A stretch of DNA of 64,000 bases from positions 1,798,001 to 1,862,000 of the forward strand of contig NZ_JACIBV010000001.1 in NCBI RefSeq assembly GCF_014195505.1, given 5' to 3'. This document shows positions 51,097 to 59,631 of this stretch, one piece after another. A program made the position numbers and the translations under genes. The notes beneath the pieces were generated by a model, which saw nothing but the letters and a program-made list of their open reading frames with translations, had not been told where the DNA came from and searched no databases. Within the stretch, counting starts at the first letter, position 1; each line of letters opens with the position of its first letter. The stretch is from Nonomuraea dietziae (GTDB lineage Bacteria > Actinomycetota > Actinomycetes > Streptosporangiales > Streptosporangiaceae).

Positions 51097-52449
51097 ATGA
51101 AACTGGCCGTGGTCGGAGGCGGAGGGTTCAGGGTCCCGCTCGTGTACGGCGCGCTGCTGCGCGACACCGCCAAGCCGCGCGTGGAGGAGGTGGTGCTGCA
51201 CGACGTGTCGGCCGAGCGGCTGGCGGCCATCAGGAACGTGCTGGACCAGCTCGCCGAGGGACACGACAGGGCGCCCGAGGTGCGCACCACCACCGACCTC
51301 GACGTCGCGCTGCGCGACGCCGACTTCGTCTTCTCCGCGGTCCGCGTCGGGGGCCTGGCCGGCCGCACCGCCGACGAGCGGGTGGCGCTGGAGCTCGGCC
51401 TGCTCGGCCAGGAGACCACCGGGCCAGGCGGCATCGCCTTCGGCCTGCGCACCGTCCCCGTGGCCGTGCGCCTGGCCGAGCGGGTGGCCGCCGTCGCGCC
51501 GAGGGCCTGGGTCATCAACTTCACCAACCCGGCCGGCATGATCACCGAGGCGATGCGGAGCGTGCTCGGCGACCGCGTGGTCGGCATCTGCGATTCGCCG
51601 ATCGGGCTGATCAGGCGGGCCGCCGCCGCTCTCGGGCTCGACCCCGCGCTCGTCTCGCCCGACTACGTGGGGCTCAACCACCTCGGATGGCTGCGGGGGC
51701 TCACCTACCAGGGCCGCGACGTGCTGCCTGGACTGCTCGCCGACGACGCGGCGCTGCGGCAGGTCGAGGAGGCCCGCATCTTCGGCGACGACTGGGTGCG
51801 CACCCTGGGGGCGCTGCCCAACGAGTACCTCTACTACTACTACTTCACCCGCGAGTCCGTCGCCGCGATCGACGGCGCGGGGCGCACCAGGGGCGAGTCC
51901 CTTCTCGAGCAGCAGAGCCGCTTCTACGCCGCCGTGCGGGAGCGTCCCCTGCAGGCCCTCGCCGAGTGGGGTAGGGCGCGCAGGGAGCGCGACGCGACGT
52001 ACATGGCCGAGACCCGCCAGAGCACCGACGCCGGCGAGCGCGAGGCCGCCGACCTGGAGGCGGGCGGGTACGAGGGCATCGCGCTCGCCCTCATGGCCGC
52101 CATCGCCAGGGGTGAGCCCTCCACGATGATCCTCAACGTCCGCAACGGCAGCGCGGTGCCCGGCCTGCCCTCGGAGGCGGTGGTCGAGATCCCGTGCGCG
52201 GTGAACGGCTCGGGCGTCAGGCCGCTGGCCACCCGCCCGCTCCCCGGCCGCCTCCTGGGGCTGGTGCAGCAGGTCAAGGCCGTCGAGCAGACCACCATCG
52301 AGGCCGCGCTGACCGGCTCGGCCCGCCTGGCCGTCGAGGCGTTCGCCCTGCACCCGCTGGTCGACTCGGTCGGCACGGCGCGCAGGCTGCTCGACGGCTA
52401 CCGCGCCCGCATCCCCGAACTGGCCGCCGTCATCCCGGGCTCCTCGTAG
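51097..52449 (+). CDS. GH4 family glycosidase (6-phospho-beta-glucosidase-like)
   Basis: About 450 aa. NAD site VVGGGGFRVPLV. The GH4 pattern continues with INFTNPAGMITEAM, the metal-binding Cys in GICDSPIG and His in GLNHLGW, and YLYYYYF near the substrate pocket. GH4 enzymes use NAD+ and Mn2+ in a redox-assisted elimination and usually act on 6-phospho-glycosides. No phosphotransferase system is in the locus. The PfkB kinase may supply the phosphate, or the enzyme may accept plain glycosides. Transcribed with the DeoR gene. A hairpin follows it. Confidence 0.88.
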   Translation: MKLAVVGGGGFRVPLVYGALLRDTAKPRVEEVVLHDVSAERLAAIRNVLDQLAEGHDRAPEVRTTTDLDVALRDADFVFSAVRVGGLAGRTADERVALELGLLGQETTGPGGIAFGLRTVPVAVRLAERVAAVAPRAWVINFTNPAGMITEAMRSVLGDRVVGICDSPIGLIRRAAAALGLDPALVSPDYVGLNHLGWLRGLTYQGRDVLPGLLADDAALRQVEEARIFGDDWVRTLGALPNEYLYYYYFTRESVAAIDGAGRTRGESLLEQQSRFYAAVRERPLQALAEWGRARRERDATYMAETRQSTDAGEREAADLEAGGYEGIALALMAAIARGEPSTMILNVRNGSAVPGLPSEAVVEIPCAVNGSGVRPLATRPLPGRLLGLVQQVKAVEQTTIEAALTGSARLAVEAFALHPLVDSVGTARRLLDGYRARIPELAAVIPGSS

Positions 52450-52468
52450 CGCCCGGCCTCGAGGAGCA

Positions 52469-52500
52469 CGGGGGGAGGGCGAGTCGCCGCCCTCCCTCCG
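52469..52500. terminator. GC-rich hairpin between GH4 and protease genes
   Basis: Left arm 52469-52481 and right arm 52488-52500 make a 13-bp stem with one G-U pair and an AGTCGC loop. The left arm carries six G in a row. It lies 19 bp after the GH4 stop and 6 bp beyond the end of the convergent protease gene, so it probably ends both transcripts. Confidence 0.7.
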
Positions 52501-52506
52501 TCCTCG

Positions 52507-53964
52507 TCAGCTGGTGGCGATGACGCCGGGGAAGCCGTAGTAGGCCTCGTAGACGTCGGTGAAGTACTCACGGCAGGGGTCGAGCGCGCCGCCCCAGCCG
52601 TCGGAGCCGCCACCGCCGCCGCCGCTGTGGACGCCCTTGGCCACCACCTTGCCCGCCGAGTTGACGGTGTAGACGGGACCGCCGGAGTCGCCGCCCCTGG
52701 TGCACTGACCCTGCTTGTAGCCCCTGGTCATGTTCCTGGCGTACTGGCCGCCGCTGTAGCGCACGTTGATCTTCAGGGCGTTGACCTTCCAGCCGCACAG
52801 CTCGCCCGCCGTGCTGCCGCCCGTGCAGTACTGGTCGCCGTAGCCGGGGCGGCGCGACCACATGCCCGCCACCGCCCTGCTGCTGCCCGAGGTGCTGTTG
52901 CCGACGTAGATGCGGGCGGCGCTCTTCTTGCTGCCGCTCAGCCTGATCAGCGACAGGTCGCCGCGGTAGGTGGACTGGCCGTCGATGTAGACGGTGCCCG
53001 TGCTGTTGTTCCAGGTGTCCTTGACCACGCTGCCCTGGTACTCGGAGAGCGTGGAGACCGAGCCGTTGAGCGAGGTGCAGTGGCCGGCGGTGATCATGGC
53101 CTGGTAGCCGCTGTAGCGCCAGGAGAAGGCGTTGGTGCAGGAGCCCACGCTGGTGCTGATGCGGGCGCCGCCGTAGAAGCCGCCGACGCTCGTGTCGTTC
53201 CACCTGGCCTGCGCGCCGTCGAACCCTTCGTCGGGCACCTGCCTCACCACGACGGCGTCCGCGCCGTAGCGCGTGGCCAGCGCGACGCGGAAGGCCTCCG
53301 AGGCGTCGGAGGACTCCACGATGACCCGGTTCTGCTCGGCCTGGATCAGGGCCGCGCTCACCTTCTCGACGCCGGGAAGCACGCCGGGAGAGATCGCGAC
53401 GATCTCGTCCTTGATGGCGTTCAGCCGGTTCACGCTGTACTTGACCAGCTTCACCTTGGGCTGGACCGTCCAGGTTTCACCCGCGTCCGCGGTGGGCGCG
53501 AGGCTCTGCCGGGCGCTCTTGTCGGCGGCCGACAGCTGCTCCTCGGGGGCCGGCGCCTGGGCGGCGATGCCTGCCTCCGGCGGCACCGACTCCTTCTCCT
53601 CGGGCGGAGGGACGTTCGAGGGGTCGCCCGTGCCGTCCTCGGGGGGAGTCATCTGGGGCGGCAGCGCGATGAGCGCGCCCGCCTCCGCCTGGGCCTCCGC
53701 CGCCGTCACCGGCGCGACGATCGTTCCGTAGCTGATGTACGGCGGGCCGTACACGTCGGGCTTCTCCGCGGCGCGCCGCTCAGCCTCCTTGAAGGCGTGG
53801 CTCAGCTTGTAGTCGGGGGGCGTCACCTGCGCGTAGGGGTCCTCGGTGATCACCGGAACCGGAGGCACGGGCTCGGCCTGGACCGCCGGCGACGGCACGG
53901 CGACGAGCGTCGCGGTGAGCAGGCAGCCCGCCAGTGCGGCGCGCCTGAATAACGTGGGGGGCAA
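52507..53964 (-). CDS. Secreted chymotrypsin-like serine protease (S1) with long prodomain
   Basis: About 485 aa. Signal peptide RRAALAGCLLTATLVAVPS. A Pro/Glu-rich stretch (about 100-150: PPEDGTGDPSNVPPPEEK) and an alpha-lytic-protease-type pro-region precede the catalytic domain. The catalytic triad is visible: His in ITAGHCTS, Asp in RGDLSLIRL, Ser in RGGDSGGPV. Cysteines CTNAF and CTSL sit as in disulfides of that group. It would be exported and self-activated. The start is TTG 53964; no ATG or GTG lies before the signal peptide in frame, so this start is less certain. Shares a terminator with the GH4 gene. Confidence 0.87.
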   Translation of the reverse strand: MPPTLFRRAALAGCLLTATLVAVPSPAVQAEPVPPVPVITEDPYAQVTPPDYKLSHAFKEAERRAAEKPDVYGPPYISYGTIVAPVTAAEAQAEAGALIALPPQMTPPEDGTGDPSNVPPPEEKESVPPEAGIAAQAPAPEEQLSAADKSARQSLAPTADAGETWTVQPKVKLVKYSVNRLNAIKDEIVAISPGVLPGVEKVSAALIQAEQNRVIVESSDASEAFRVALATRYGADAVVVRQVPDEGFDGAQARWNDTSVGGFYGGARISTSVGSCTNAFSWRYSGYQAMITAGHCTSLNGSVSTLSEYQGSVVKDTWNNSTGTVYIDGQSTYRGDLSLIRLSGSKKSAARIYVGNSTSGSSRAVAGMWSRRPGYGDQYCTGGSTAGELCGWKVNALKINVRYSGGQYARNMTRGYKQGQCTRGGDSGGPVYTVNSAGKVVAKGVHSGGGGGGSDGWGGALDPCREYFTDVYEAYYGFPGVIATS

Positions 53965-54073
53965 GGAGTTCTCTTCTCGTGTGGGGGGTCATGATCAAGA
54001 ACCCGCTCAGTGAACCACAGAAGATCACGACATTTCATGCTTCGTCGGAGGATTCCCCGCGCATACTGGGACC

Positions 54074-54736
54074 GTGCCGCTGATCCGACGGTCCGCTCCC
54101 CCGACCTCGCCGGGCCTGGTCGTGGCGGCGCTGACGGCAGGGGCGGCCGGGCTGGCGCTCGGGGTCGTCGCCGGCCTCCTGCACGACCAGGGCGACCTGC
54201 TGCTGGAGTCGTTGTTCTTCCGCTTCGCCCTGTTCATCGGCGCGGTGGCGTGCGGGCGGGCGGCCCGTACGGCCTCGCAGGCGGTCGTGAGCGGGCTGGC
54301 ACTGGCCGTCGGAGCCTACGCCGCCGGGACGGCGACCGACCTGCTGCGCGGAGCGCCGCCGCCGTACGAGCTGATCCCGCTCGACCCCGTGGCAGGCGCC
54401 GCGCACGTCCTGTGGGTGGTCGCGCTTCCCCTGGCCGGTGTGCTGCTGGCCCATCTGACCCGGCGCGAAGGACCTGCGGGGGACCTGGCGGCCGCCGTCC
54501 TGGTTCAGGGGCAGTCGTTCCCCGCCGCGCTCGCGCTGCTGCCCTCGGGTGAGGAGGGCTGCTGCGTTGCGGTGGAGGCGGCCCATCCGGGACAGGACTG
54601 GGCGAGCCTGGCCCTCGCGGTGGCGCTGGTGGTGCTGCTTCGGCCGACCCTGTCAGGGCGCCTGCGTGCGCTGCTGGGCGGCGTCGTGCTGACGGCGCTG
54701 CTGGTGGGCGGGGCGTCGACGACGGGCTGGGCGTGA
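54074..54736 (+). CDS. Integral membrane protein, unknown
   Basis: About 220 aa with six hydrophobic segments, from LVVAALTAGAAGLALGVVAG to LLGGVVLTALLVGG. The loop between helices 5 and 6 holds EEGCCVAVEAAHPGQDW, with paired Cys. The first helices resemble short actinomycete membrane proteins such as the DUF6518 type, but I cannot assign it firmly. GTG start without a clear ribosome site. It is divergent from the protease and 89 bp upstream of the Ser/Thr kinase, on the same strand. Confidence 0.65.
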   Translation: MPLIRRSAPPTSPGLVVAALTAGAAGLALGVVAGLLHDQGDLLLESLFFRFALFIGAVACGRAARTASQAVVSGLALAVGAYAAGTATDLLRGAPPPYELIPLDPVAGAAHVLWVVALPLAGVLLAHLTRREGPAGDLAAAVLVQGQSFPAALALLPSGEEGCCVAVEAAHPGQDWASLALAVALVVLLRPTLSGRLRALLGGVVLTALLVGGASTTGWA

Positions 54737-54825
54737 ACCCACGAGGCCTGGCCCCTGCCGCCTTGCGCCGATGTGGATCTTCCCGACTATTGTGATCTCC
54801 GTCTGTTGGAGGGGGAAGGCTGAGG

Positions 54826-56526
54826 ATGGCGGTGGGCGGAGCCGAGGACTCTCTCGGAAGCCGGTACGTCCTTCTGGACGAGATCGGCGCCGGTGCGATG
54901 GGAACGGTCTGGAGGGGGCGGCACCGCGACAGCGGGGAGATCGTGGCGGTGAAGCTGCTGCGTGACAGCCTCTCCGGCGACCACGAGCTCGTCCTGCGGT
55001 TCGTGCAGGAGCGCAACGTGATGAAGTCACTGCGCCATCCGCACATCGTCGCAGTGCGCGACTTCGTCATCGAGGGCGAGCGCCTCGCTCTGGTGATGGA
55101 CTTCGTCGAAGGGGGCGATCTGCGTACGCTCCTCCAGCGGCAGGGCACGCTGCCCCCCGCGCAGGCGGCGCGGCTGATGGCCCAGGTCGCCGACGCGCTG
55201 GCCGCGGCGCACGCCCTGGACGTCGTGCACCGCGACGTCAAGCCGGGCAACGTCCTGATCGACAGGGCCACCGGGCAGGTACGGCTGACCGACTTCGGCG
55301 TGGCCCGCATCGTCCATGGCCCTGGGCTGACCCAGACCACCTCGGTCATCGGCACGCCCACGTACCTGTCCCCCGAGGTCGCCGACGGCAGCGCGCCCAC
55401 GGCGGCGGTGGACGTGTACGCCCTGGGCCTGATCCTGTACGAGCTGCTCGCCGGGCGTCCGCCGTTCGTCGGCGACCATCCGATGGCCCTGCTCAGGCAG
55501 CATGCGACGGCCGCGCCCAGGCGACTGCCAGGCATGCCCGACGTCCTGTGGCCTGTCATCGCGGCGTGCACCGCCAAGGATCCTGCTCGGCGTCCGGCCG
55601 CCGCGCAGGTGGCGGCGGCGCTGCGCCAGGCGGCGCCTTCGCTGGCGGCCATGCCTGCGCTGCCTGCCGTCGCCAGAGGAGAGGCGCCCTCCGTCACGTC
55701 CGAGCCCCTGTCCGCGACGGGCCCCGTCCCTGCGCCCGAGACCGTGGCCTCGGGCCGGCGCCGGTGGCCCAGGCAGCGGCTGGCCGTCGTCGCGGCGGCC
55801 GCGGTGGCGCTGGTGCTCAGTGCGGCGGCCGTGGCCGTCGTGGCGCCGTGGCGGGCGCCCGACGCGGGGGCGTCGCCCAGTCTGGCCGTCGCGTCGGCCG
55901 TGTCGACCCCGCAGGACCCCAGCCCTCCGCTGCCGGCGGTCGGCACGGAGGTCGGCACGGCGAAGAGCACGCCCCCGCAGTCGCCGAAGGAGCGGACGGT
56001 GCGCAGGCGTCCGCAGGAGGCGACCGTCTCCGAACAGCCCGAGCGACCGGCCACGGCCAAGCAGCCCGTGCCGCGCGTCACGACCCCGCGACCCCGGCGC
56101 ACGACGGAGGAGCCGGTCGAGCCGCCGCGCGAGAGCAGGCAGGACGACATCCCGGCCGAGGAGACGGAGCCGAACTGGCGCTGCCGTTCGTGGATCACCA
56201 CGGGAACCGGCACGGACACGGAGATGTCGCCCTGCATGGCCGTGGTGGGCGAGGTCCTGCACGTCAAGGGGCGGATCAGGGGGTCCACCTCGGTCTCCTC
56301 GGACATCCACGTGCAGCTGTTCAACACCGACGCCGACGCCAACGTCTCCCAGCCCTTCATCTGCTCGGGTGTCTCCCCCTCGAGCGAGGGCGAGATCGTC
56401 ACCTGCGGCCCCTTCACCACCACGGCGGCGCGTACCGGGGCCAAGCTCGACGTGCGCCAGCGGTGGAAGAGAACGGGCACGGCCACCTTCGGCGGCGGCG
56501 CGGAGAGCCCCTACACCGTCTGGTGA
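54826..56526 (+). CDS. Receptor-type Ser/Thr protein kinase
   Basis: About 566 aa. Complete kinase domain (residues 14-270): GAGAMGTVW, VAVKLL, VHRDVKPGNVLI, DFG and GTPTYLSPE. A membrane helix (LAVVAAAAVALVLSAAAVAV) follows at about 325-345. A Pro/Thr/Arg-rich extracellular linker of about 110 residues comes next, then a small extracellular domain with four cysteines (NWRCRSWITTG, MSPCMAVVG, FICSGVS, VTCGPF) that may form two disulfides. No PASTA repeats. The outer domain probably senses a ligand or the wall. GGAGGG precedes the ATG. Family members autophosphorylate and control growth or development. Confidence 0.92.
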   Translation: MAVGGAEDSLGSRYVLLDEIGAGAMGTVWRGRHRDSGEIVAVKLLRDSLSGDHELVLRFVQERNVMKSLRHPHIVAVRDFVIEGERLALVMDFVEGGDLRTLLQRQGTLPPAQAARLMAQVADALAAAHALDVVHRDVKPGNVLIDRATGQVRLTDFGVARIVHGPGLTQTTSVIGTPTYLSPEVADGSAPTAAVDVYALGLILYELLAGRPPFVGDHPMALLRQHATAAPRRLPGMPDVLWPVIAACTAKDPARRPAAAQVAAALRQAAPSLAAMPALPAVARGEAPSVTSEPLSATGPVPAPETVASGRRRWPRQRLAVVAAAAVALVLSAAAVAVVAPWRAPDAGASPSLAVASAVSTPQDPSPPLPAVGTEVGTAKSTPPQSPKERTVRRRPQEATVSEQPERPATAKQPVPRVTTPRPRRTTEEPVEPPRESRQDDIPAEETEPNWRCRSWITTGTGTDTEMSPCMAVVGEVLHVKGRIRGSTSVSSDIHVQLFNTDADANVSQPFICSGVSPSSEGEIVTCGPFTTTAARTGAKLDVRQRWKRTGTATFGGGAESPYTVW

Positions 56527-56607
56527 GGGCCGTCCCGGCCGGTGGGGCCTGTCCAAGAAGCGGCAAAGGGGGGCGAGGCGCCCTTCCCGCCGGGTAGGGG
56601 CAGCGGC

Positions 56608-58083
56608 ATGGCTCGATGTCTGGTCACCGGCGCGACCGGCTATCTCGGCGGACGGCTCGTGCCCGAACTGCTCGCGGCCGGGCACGACGTCCGCTGCATG
56701 GTGCGGTCGGCGGGACGGCTGCGCGACCTGCCGTGGGCCGCGCAGGCCGAGATCGCCGAGGCGGACGCGCGCGACCCCGAGCGCACCGGCGCGGCGCTGC
56801 GGGACATCGACGTCGCCTACTACCTGATCCACGGCATGAGCGGAGGACGGGGTTTCGCCGAGGCCGACAGGCAGGCCGCGCACACGTTCGCCGCGGCGGC
56901 CGGGCGGGCGGGCGTGCGCCGGATCGTCTACCTCGGCGGGCTCACGCCGGGCGCGTCCGAGGGACACGACCTGTCCGCGCACATGAGCTCGAGGGCGGAG
57001 GTCGGCGAGATCTTCCTGTCGTCGGGCGTGCCGAGCGTGGTGCTCGGAGCGGCGGTGATCATCGGCTCCGGGTCGGCCTCCTTCGAGATGCTGCGCTACC
57101 TGACCGAGCGGCTGCCGGTGATGACGACGCCGCGCTGGGTGCGCAGCCGTACCCAGCCCATCGCCGTCCGCGACGTGCTGCGCTACCTGGTCGCATGGGC
57201 GGGCATCCCGGAGGAGGTCAACAGGGCCTTCGACATCGGCGGGCCCGACGTGCTGAGCTACGCCGAGATGATGCGGCGCTACGCGGCCGTCGCGGGGCTG
57301 CCGCCACGGCTGATCATTCCGGTGCCGCTGCTGAGCCCGAGGCTGTCGAGCCTCTGGGTGGGACTGGTCACGCCGGTGCCCGCCGCCATCGCACGTCCCC
57401 TCGTGGAGTCGCTGCGGACTCAGGCCGTCTGCGCCGAACACGACATCGCCCGGTACGTCGCCGACCCGCAGGGCGGCCTGATCGGCTTCGACCTGGCCGT
57501 CTCGCTGGCCCTGCAGAGGATCAAGGAAGCCGACGTCGTGACCAGGTGGTCGTCGGCGAGCCTGCCCGGCGCGCCGAGCGACCCGCTGCCCACCGATCCC
57601 GACTGGGCGGGCGGCAGCCTCTACATCGATCGGCGCACCGCCACCGTCGCCGCGGGCCCCGAGGAGCTGTGGCGGGTCATCGAGGGGATCGGCGGCGAGA
57701 ACGGCTGGTACTCCCTGCCCATGGCGTGGAAGATCCGCGGCGCGCTCGACAGGCTGGTCGGCGGCGTCGGTCTGCGCCGCGGCCGCCGCGACCCCCTGCG
57801 CCTGCGCGTGGGTGACTCCATCGACTTCTGGCGGGTCGAGGAGCTCGAGCGGGGGCGCCTGCTGCGCCTGCGGGCGGAGATGCGCCTGCCCGGTCTGGCC
57901 TGGCTGGAGCTGAGCCAGAGCGTCGAGGACGGCCGGACCGTCTACCGCCAGCGAGCCGTCTTCCATCCCCACGGACTGCTCGGGCACCTCTACTGGTGGG
58001 CGATCTACCCCTTCCATGGCCTGATCTTCGGCAGGATGCCGAGGAACGTGGCGGCCGCCGCCCGTCGCGGCAGCTCGCGGTAG
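56608..58083 (+). CDS. NAD(P)-binding epimerase-like protein with DUF2867 domain
   Basis: About 491 aa from ATG 56608. Residues 1-300 are an atypical SDR: CLVTGATGYLGGRLVPELL, then VAYYLIHGM and VYLGGLTPG, lacking a clear YxxxK. The C-terminal part from about 330 (AGPEELWRVIEGIGGENGWY, GDSIDFWRVEEL) is the DUF2867/SRPBCC-like half. This fusion is recurrent beside LitR/CarH-like regulators, photolyase and DUF523-DUF1722 genes in other bacteria, from memory of gene neighbourhoods. It ends 65 bp before the MerR gene on the same strand, so it may belong to that module. Biochemical role unknown. Confidence 0.85.
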   Translation: MARCLVTGATGYLGGRLVPELLAAGHDVRCMVRSAGRLRDLPWAAQAEIAEADARDPERTGAALRDIDVAYYLIHGMSGGRGFAEADRQAAHTFAAAAGRAGVRRIVYLGGLTPGASEGHDLSAHMSSRAEVGEIFLSSGVPSVVLGAAVIIGSGSASFEMLRYLTERLPVMTTPRWVRSRTQPIAVRDVLRYLVAWAGIPEEVNRAFDIGGPDVLSYAEMMRRYAAVAGLPPRLIIPVPLLSPRLSSLWVGLVTPVPAAIARPLVESLRTQAVCAEHDIARYVADPQGGLIGFDLAVSLALQRIKEADVVTRWSSASLPGAPSDPLPTDPDWAGGSLYIDRRTATVAAGPEELWRVIEGIGGENGWYSLPMAWKIRGALDRLVGGVGLRRGRRDPLRLRVGDSIDFWRVEELERGRLLRLRAEMRLPGLAWLELSQSVEDGRTVYRQRAVFHPHGLLGHLYWWAIYPFHGLIFGRMPRNVAAAARRGSSR

Positions 58084-58148
58084 CGGGGCTCGACGGTCGC
58101 GGTGCAACTTCGCGGGCCTGGAATCCGAAAGAATGACCGGGGGGTGGC

Positions 58149-59066
58149 ATGGACGACCTGAGCGAGGAGGAGGCGGGCTACGGCATCGGCGCCGTCGCCC
58201 GGCGACTCGGCGTGCCCGCCCCCACCCTCCGCACCTGGAACCTGCGCTACGGCATCGGCCCCAGCAGGCGCAGCCCGGGCGGCCACCGGCGTTACGACGC
58301 GGGTGACCTGCGCCGCCTGGAGGAGATGAACCGGCTGATCCACGCGGGAGTCGCCCCCGCGGAGGCCGCGCGAGAGGCGCTGAGACTGCGCCCCTCCGAG
58401 ACAGGCCGCGACGGCGGGACCGGGGACGGCGGCCCCGACGGCGGCCTCGACGTCCGTGCGCCGGTCCGTCAGGTGCCGTCGCCGGCGATGCTGGCGCGGG
58501 CGGCGAGCGTGCTCGACTCCCCCACCGTCGCCGACGGCGTGCGCGCCGCGCTCGACCGGTACGGCGTGCGGTGGACCTGGCACCAGCTCGTGTTGCCGGT
58601 CTTCGAGGCGATCACGCGCAAGGACCTGGGCATCGACGTCGAGCACCTGTTCTCCAACCAGGTCCTGGCCGCGCTGCACCCGCTCGTCGAGCCGCCGAGA
58701 CAGGACACGCCTGCCCGTCCTGTGCTGCTGGCCTGCGCCGAGGACGAGCAGCACAGCCTGCCGATCTACGCGCTGGCGGCCGTCCTGACCGTCGAGCGGG
58801 CGGTGCAGACCAGGGTGCTCGGCGCCCGTACCCCCTACTCCGCGCTGGCCGACGCGATGCGCCGCCTCGGTCCCGCGGTGGTCTTCGTGTGGTCGCAGCA
58901 GGACTCCACCGGCGATCCCGCCCCGCTGGCCGCGCTGCCGTCGCTGCGCCCCACCGTCCGCGTCGTCGTCGGCGGTCCCGGCTGGTGGGACGGCCTGCCG
59001 AGGGGCGTCACCAGGGTGTCCACGCTCGACGCGGCGGTCTCCCAGGTCATGCACGCACTGGCCTGA
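58149..59066 (+). CDS. MerR-family regulator with LitR/CarH-like cobalamin-binding region
   Basis: About 305 aa. The MerR HTH (residues 10-80) reads YGIGAVARRLGVPAPTLRTW, then NLRYGIGPSRRSPGGHRRYD. The rest matches the layout of LitR/CarH photoreceptors: a helical segment with Glu-His in GIDVEHLFSNQVLAAL, then a Rossmann-like part with the ligand-His position in AEDEQHSLPIYALAAVL. In CarH, W-x9-EH caps adenosylcobalamin and D/E-x-H-x-x-G holds cobalt. Here the Trp position is Ile and the Gly is Pro, so B12 use is possible but altered. It sits directly before an ECF sigma gene, as LitR does before LitS. Confidence 0.82.
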   Translation: MDDLSEEEAGYGIGAVARRLGVPAPTLRTWNLRYGIGPSRRSPGGHRRYDAGDLRRLEEMNRLIHAGVAPAEAAREALRLRPSETGRDGGTGDGGPDGGLDVRAPVRQVPSPAMLARAASVLDSPTVADGVRAALDRYGVRWTWHQLVLPVFEAITRKDLGIDVEHLFSNQVLAALHPLVEPPRQDTPARPVLLACAEDEQHSLPIYALAAVLTVERAVQTRVLGARTPYSALADAMRRLGPAVVFVWSQQDSTGDPAPLAALPSLRPTVRVVVGGPGWWDGLPRGVTRVSTLDAAVSQVMHALA

Positions 59067-59106
59067 TCTCCCTTGTCTTGGTTGCACGCCTTCGCGCGGC
59101 CGAGTA

Positions 59107-59123
59107 TGAATAGGTTTTGAATA
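59107..59123 (+). promoter_or_regulatory. 11-bp phased TGAATA direct repeats before the ECF sigma gene
   Basis: TGAATA occurs at 59107-59112 and 59118-59123, exactly 11 bp apart, so both face the same side of the helix. They lie in an AT-rich stretch (59105-59132) between the MerR stop and the sigma ATG. A tandem-bound regulator such as the upstream MerR protein would suit this spacing. GGGAGGGG before ATG 59152 is the ribosome site. Operator role inferred. Confidence 0.45.
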
Positions 59124-59151
59124 AGTTATCTTCGAGTGGGAGGGGATCGCG

Positions 59152-59631
59152 ATGGAGGAGTTCAGCGAGAGCTATCGAGCGCACGCCGCTTCCGTGCGCG
59201 CCTACCTGCGGCGGCTGGTGCCCGTGCAGGACCTCGACGACGTGCTGCAGGTCGTCTTCACCGAGGCCTGGCGTTCCCGGCAGCGCTTCGACCCCGACCG
59301 GAGCATGCGCGCCTGGCTGCTCGGCATCGCCCACAAGCGGGGCGTCGACCACCTGCGCGCCCGCGCCGCGCCCACCGTGTCGCTGGACGTCGTCGGCGAC
59401 CCTCCAGGACACGACGGCCGCATCGACGACCAGGCGCTGGCCGACCGCGACCAGCTCCGCAGGGCGCTGGCCGAACTGCCCGCGCCGCAACGCCAGGCGA
59501 TCGAGCTGGCCTACTACGGCGACCTGAGCCAACGGGAGATCGCCGAGCGGCTGCACGTGCCGCTGGGCACCGTCAAGGCAAGGACCGCCCGCGGCCTGCA
59601 CCGCCTGTCCGCCCTGCTGGCCGCGGCATGA
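59152..59631 (+). CDS. ECF-type RNA polymerase sigma factor (LitS-like position)
   Basis: About 159 aa. Region 2: RAYLRRLVPVQDLDDVLQVV, then FTEAWRSRQRF and RAWLLGIAHKRGVDHLRA. Region 4: ELPAPQRQAIELAYYGDLSQ and REIAERLHVPLGTVKARTAR. No anti-sigma gene follows. Its place behind a LitR-like MerR gene parallels litR-litS of Streptomyces coelicolor, where light induces the sigma factor. Overlaps the DUF523-DUF1722 gene by 4 bp (ATGA), so that protein is made with it. Confidence 0.92.
   Translation: MEEFSESYRAHAASVRAYLRRLVPVQDLDDVLQVVFTEAWRSRQRFDPDRSMRAWLLGIAHKRGVDHLRARAAPTVSLDVVGDPPGHDGRIDDQALADRDQLRRALAELPAPQRQAIELAYYGDLSQREIAERLHVPLGTVKARTARGLHRLSALLAAA

Noticed and set aside
52469..52500. 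Rho-independent terminator with U-tract
   Set aside because: The stem is convincing but no T-run follows; I list it as a hairpin terminator without claiming the classical form.
55027..58107. Minus-strand open frame of 1026 codons across the kinase and epimerase genes
   Set aside because: It crosses two real genes and their gap, and its His/Arg/Asp-rich sequence has no family features.
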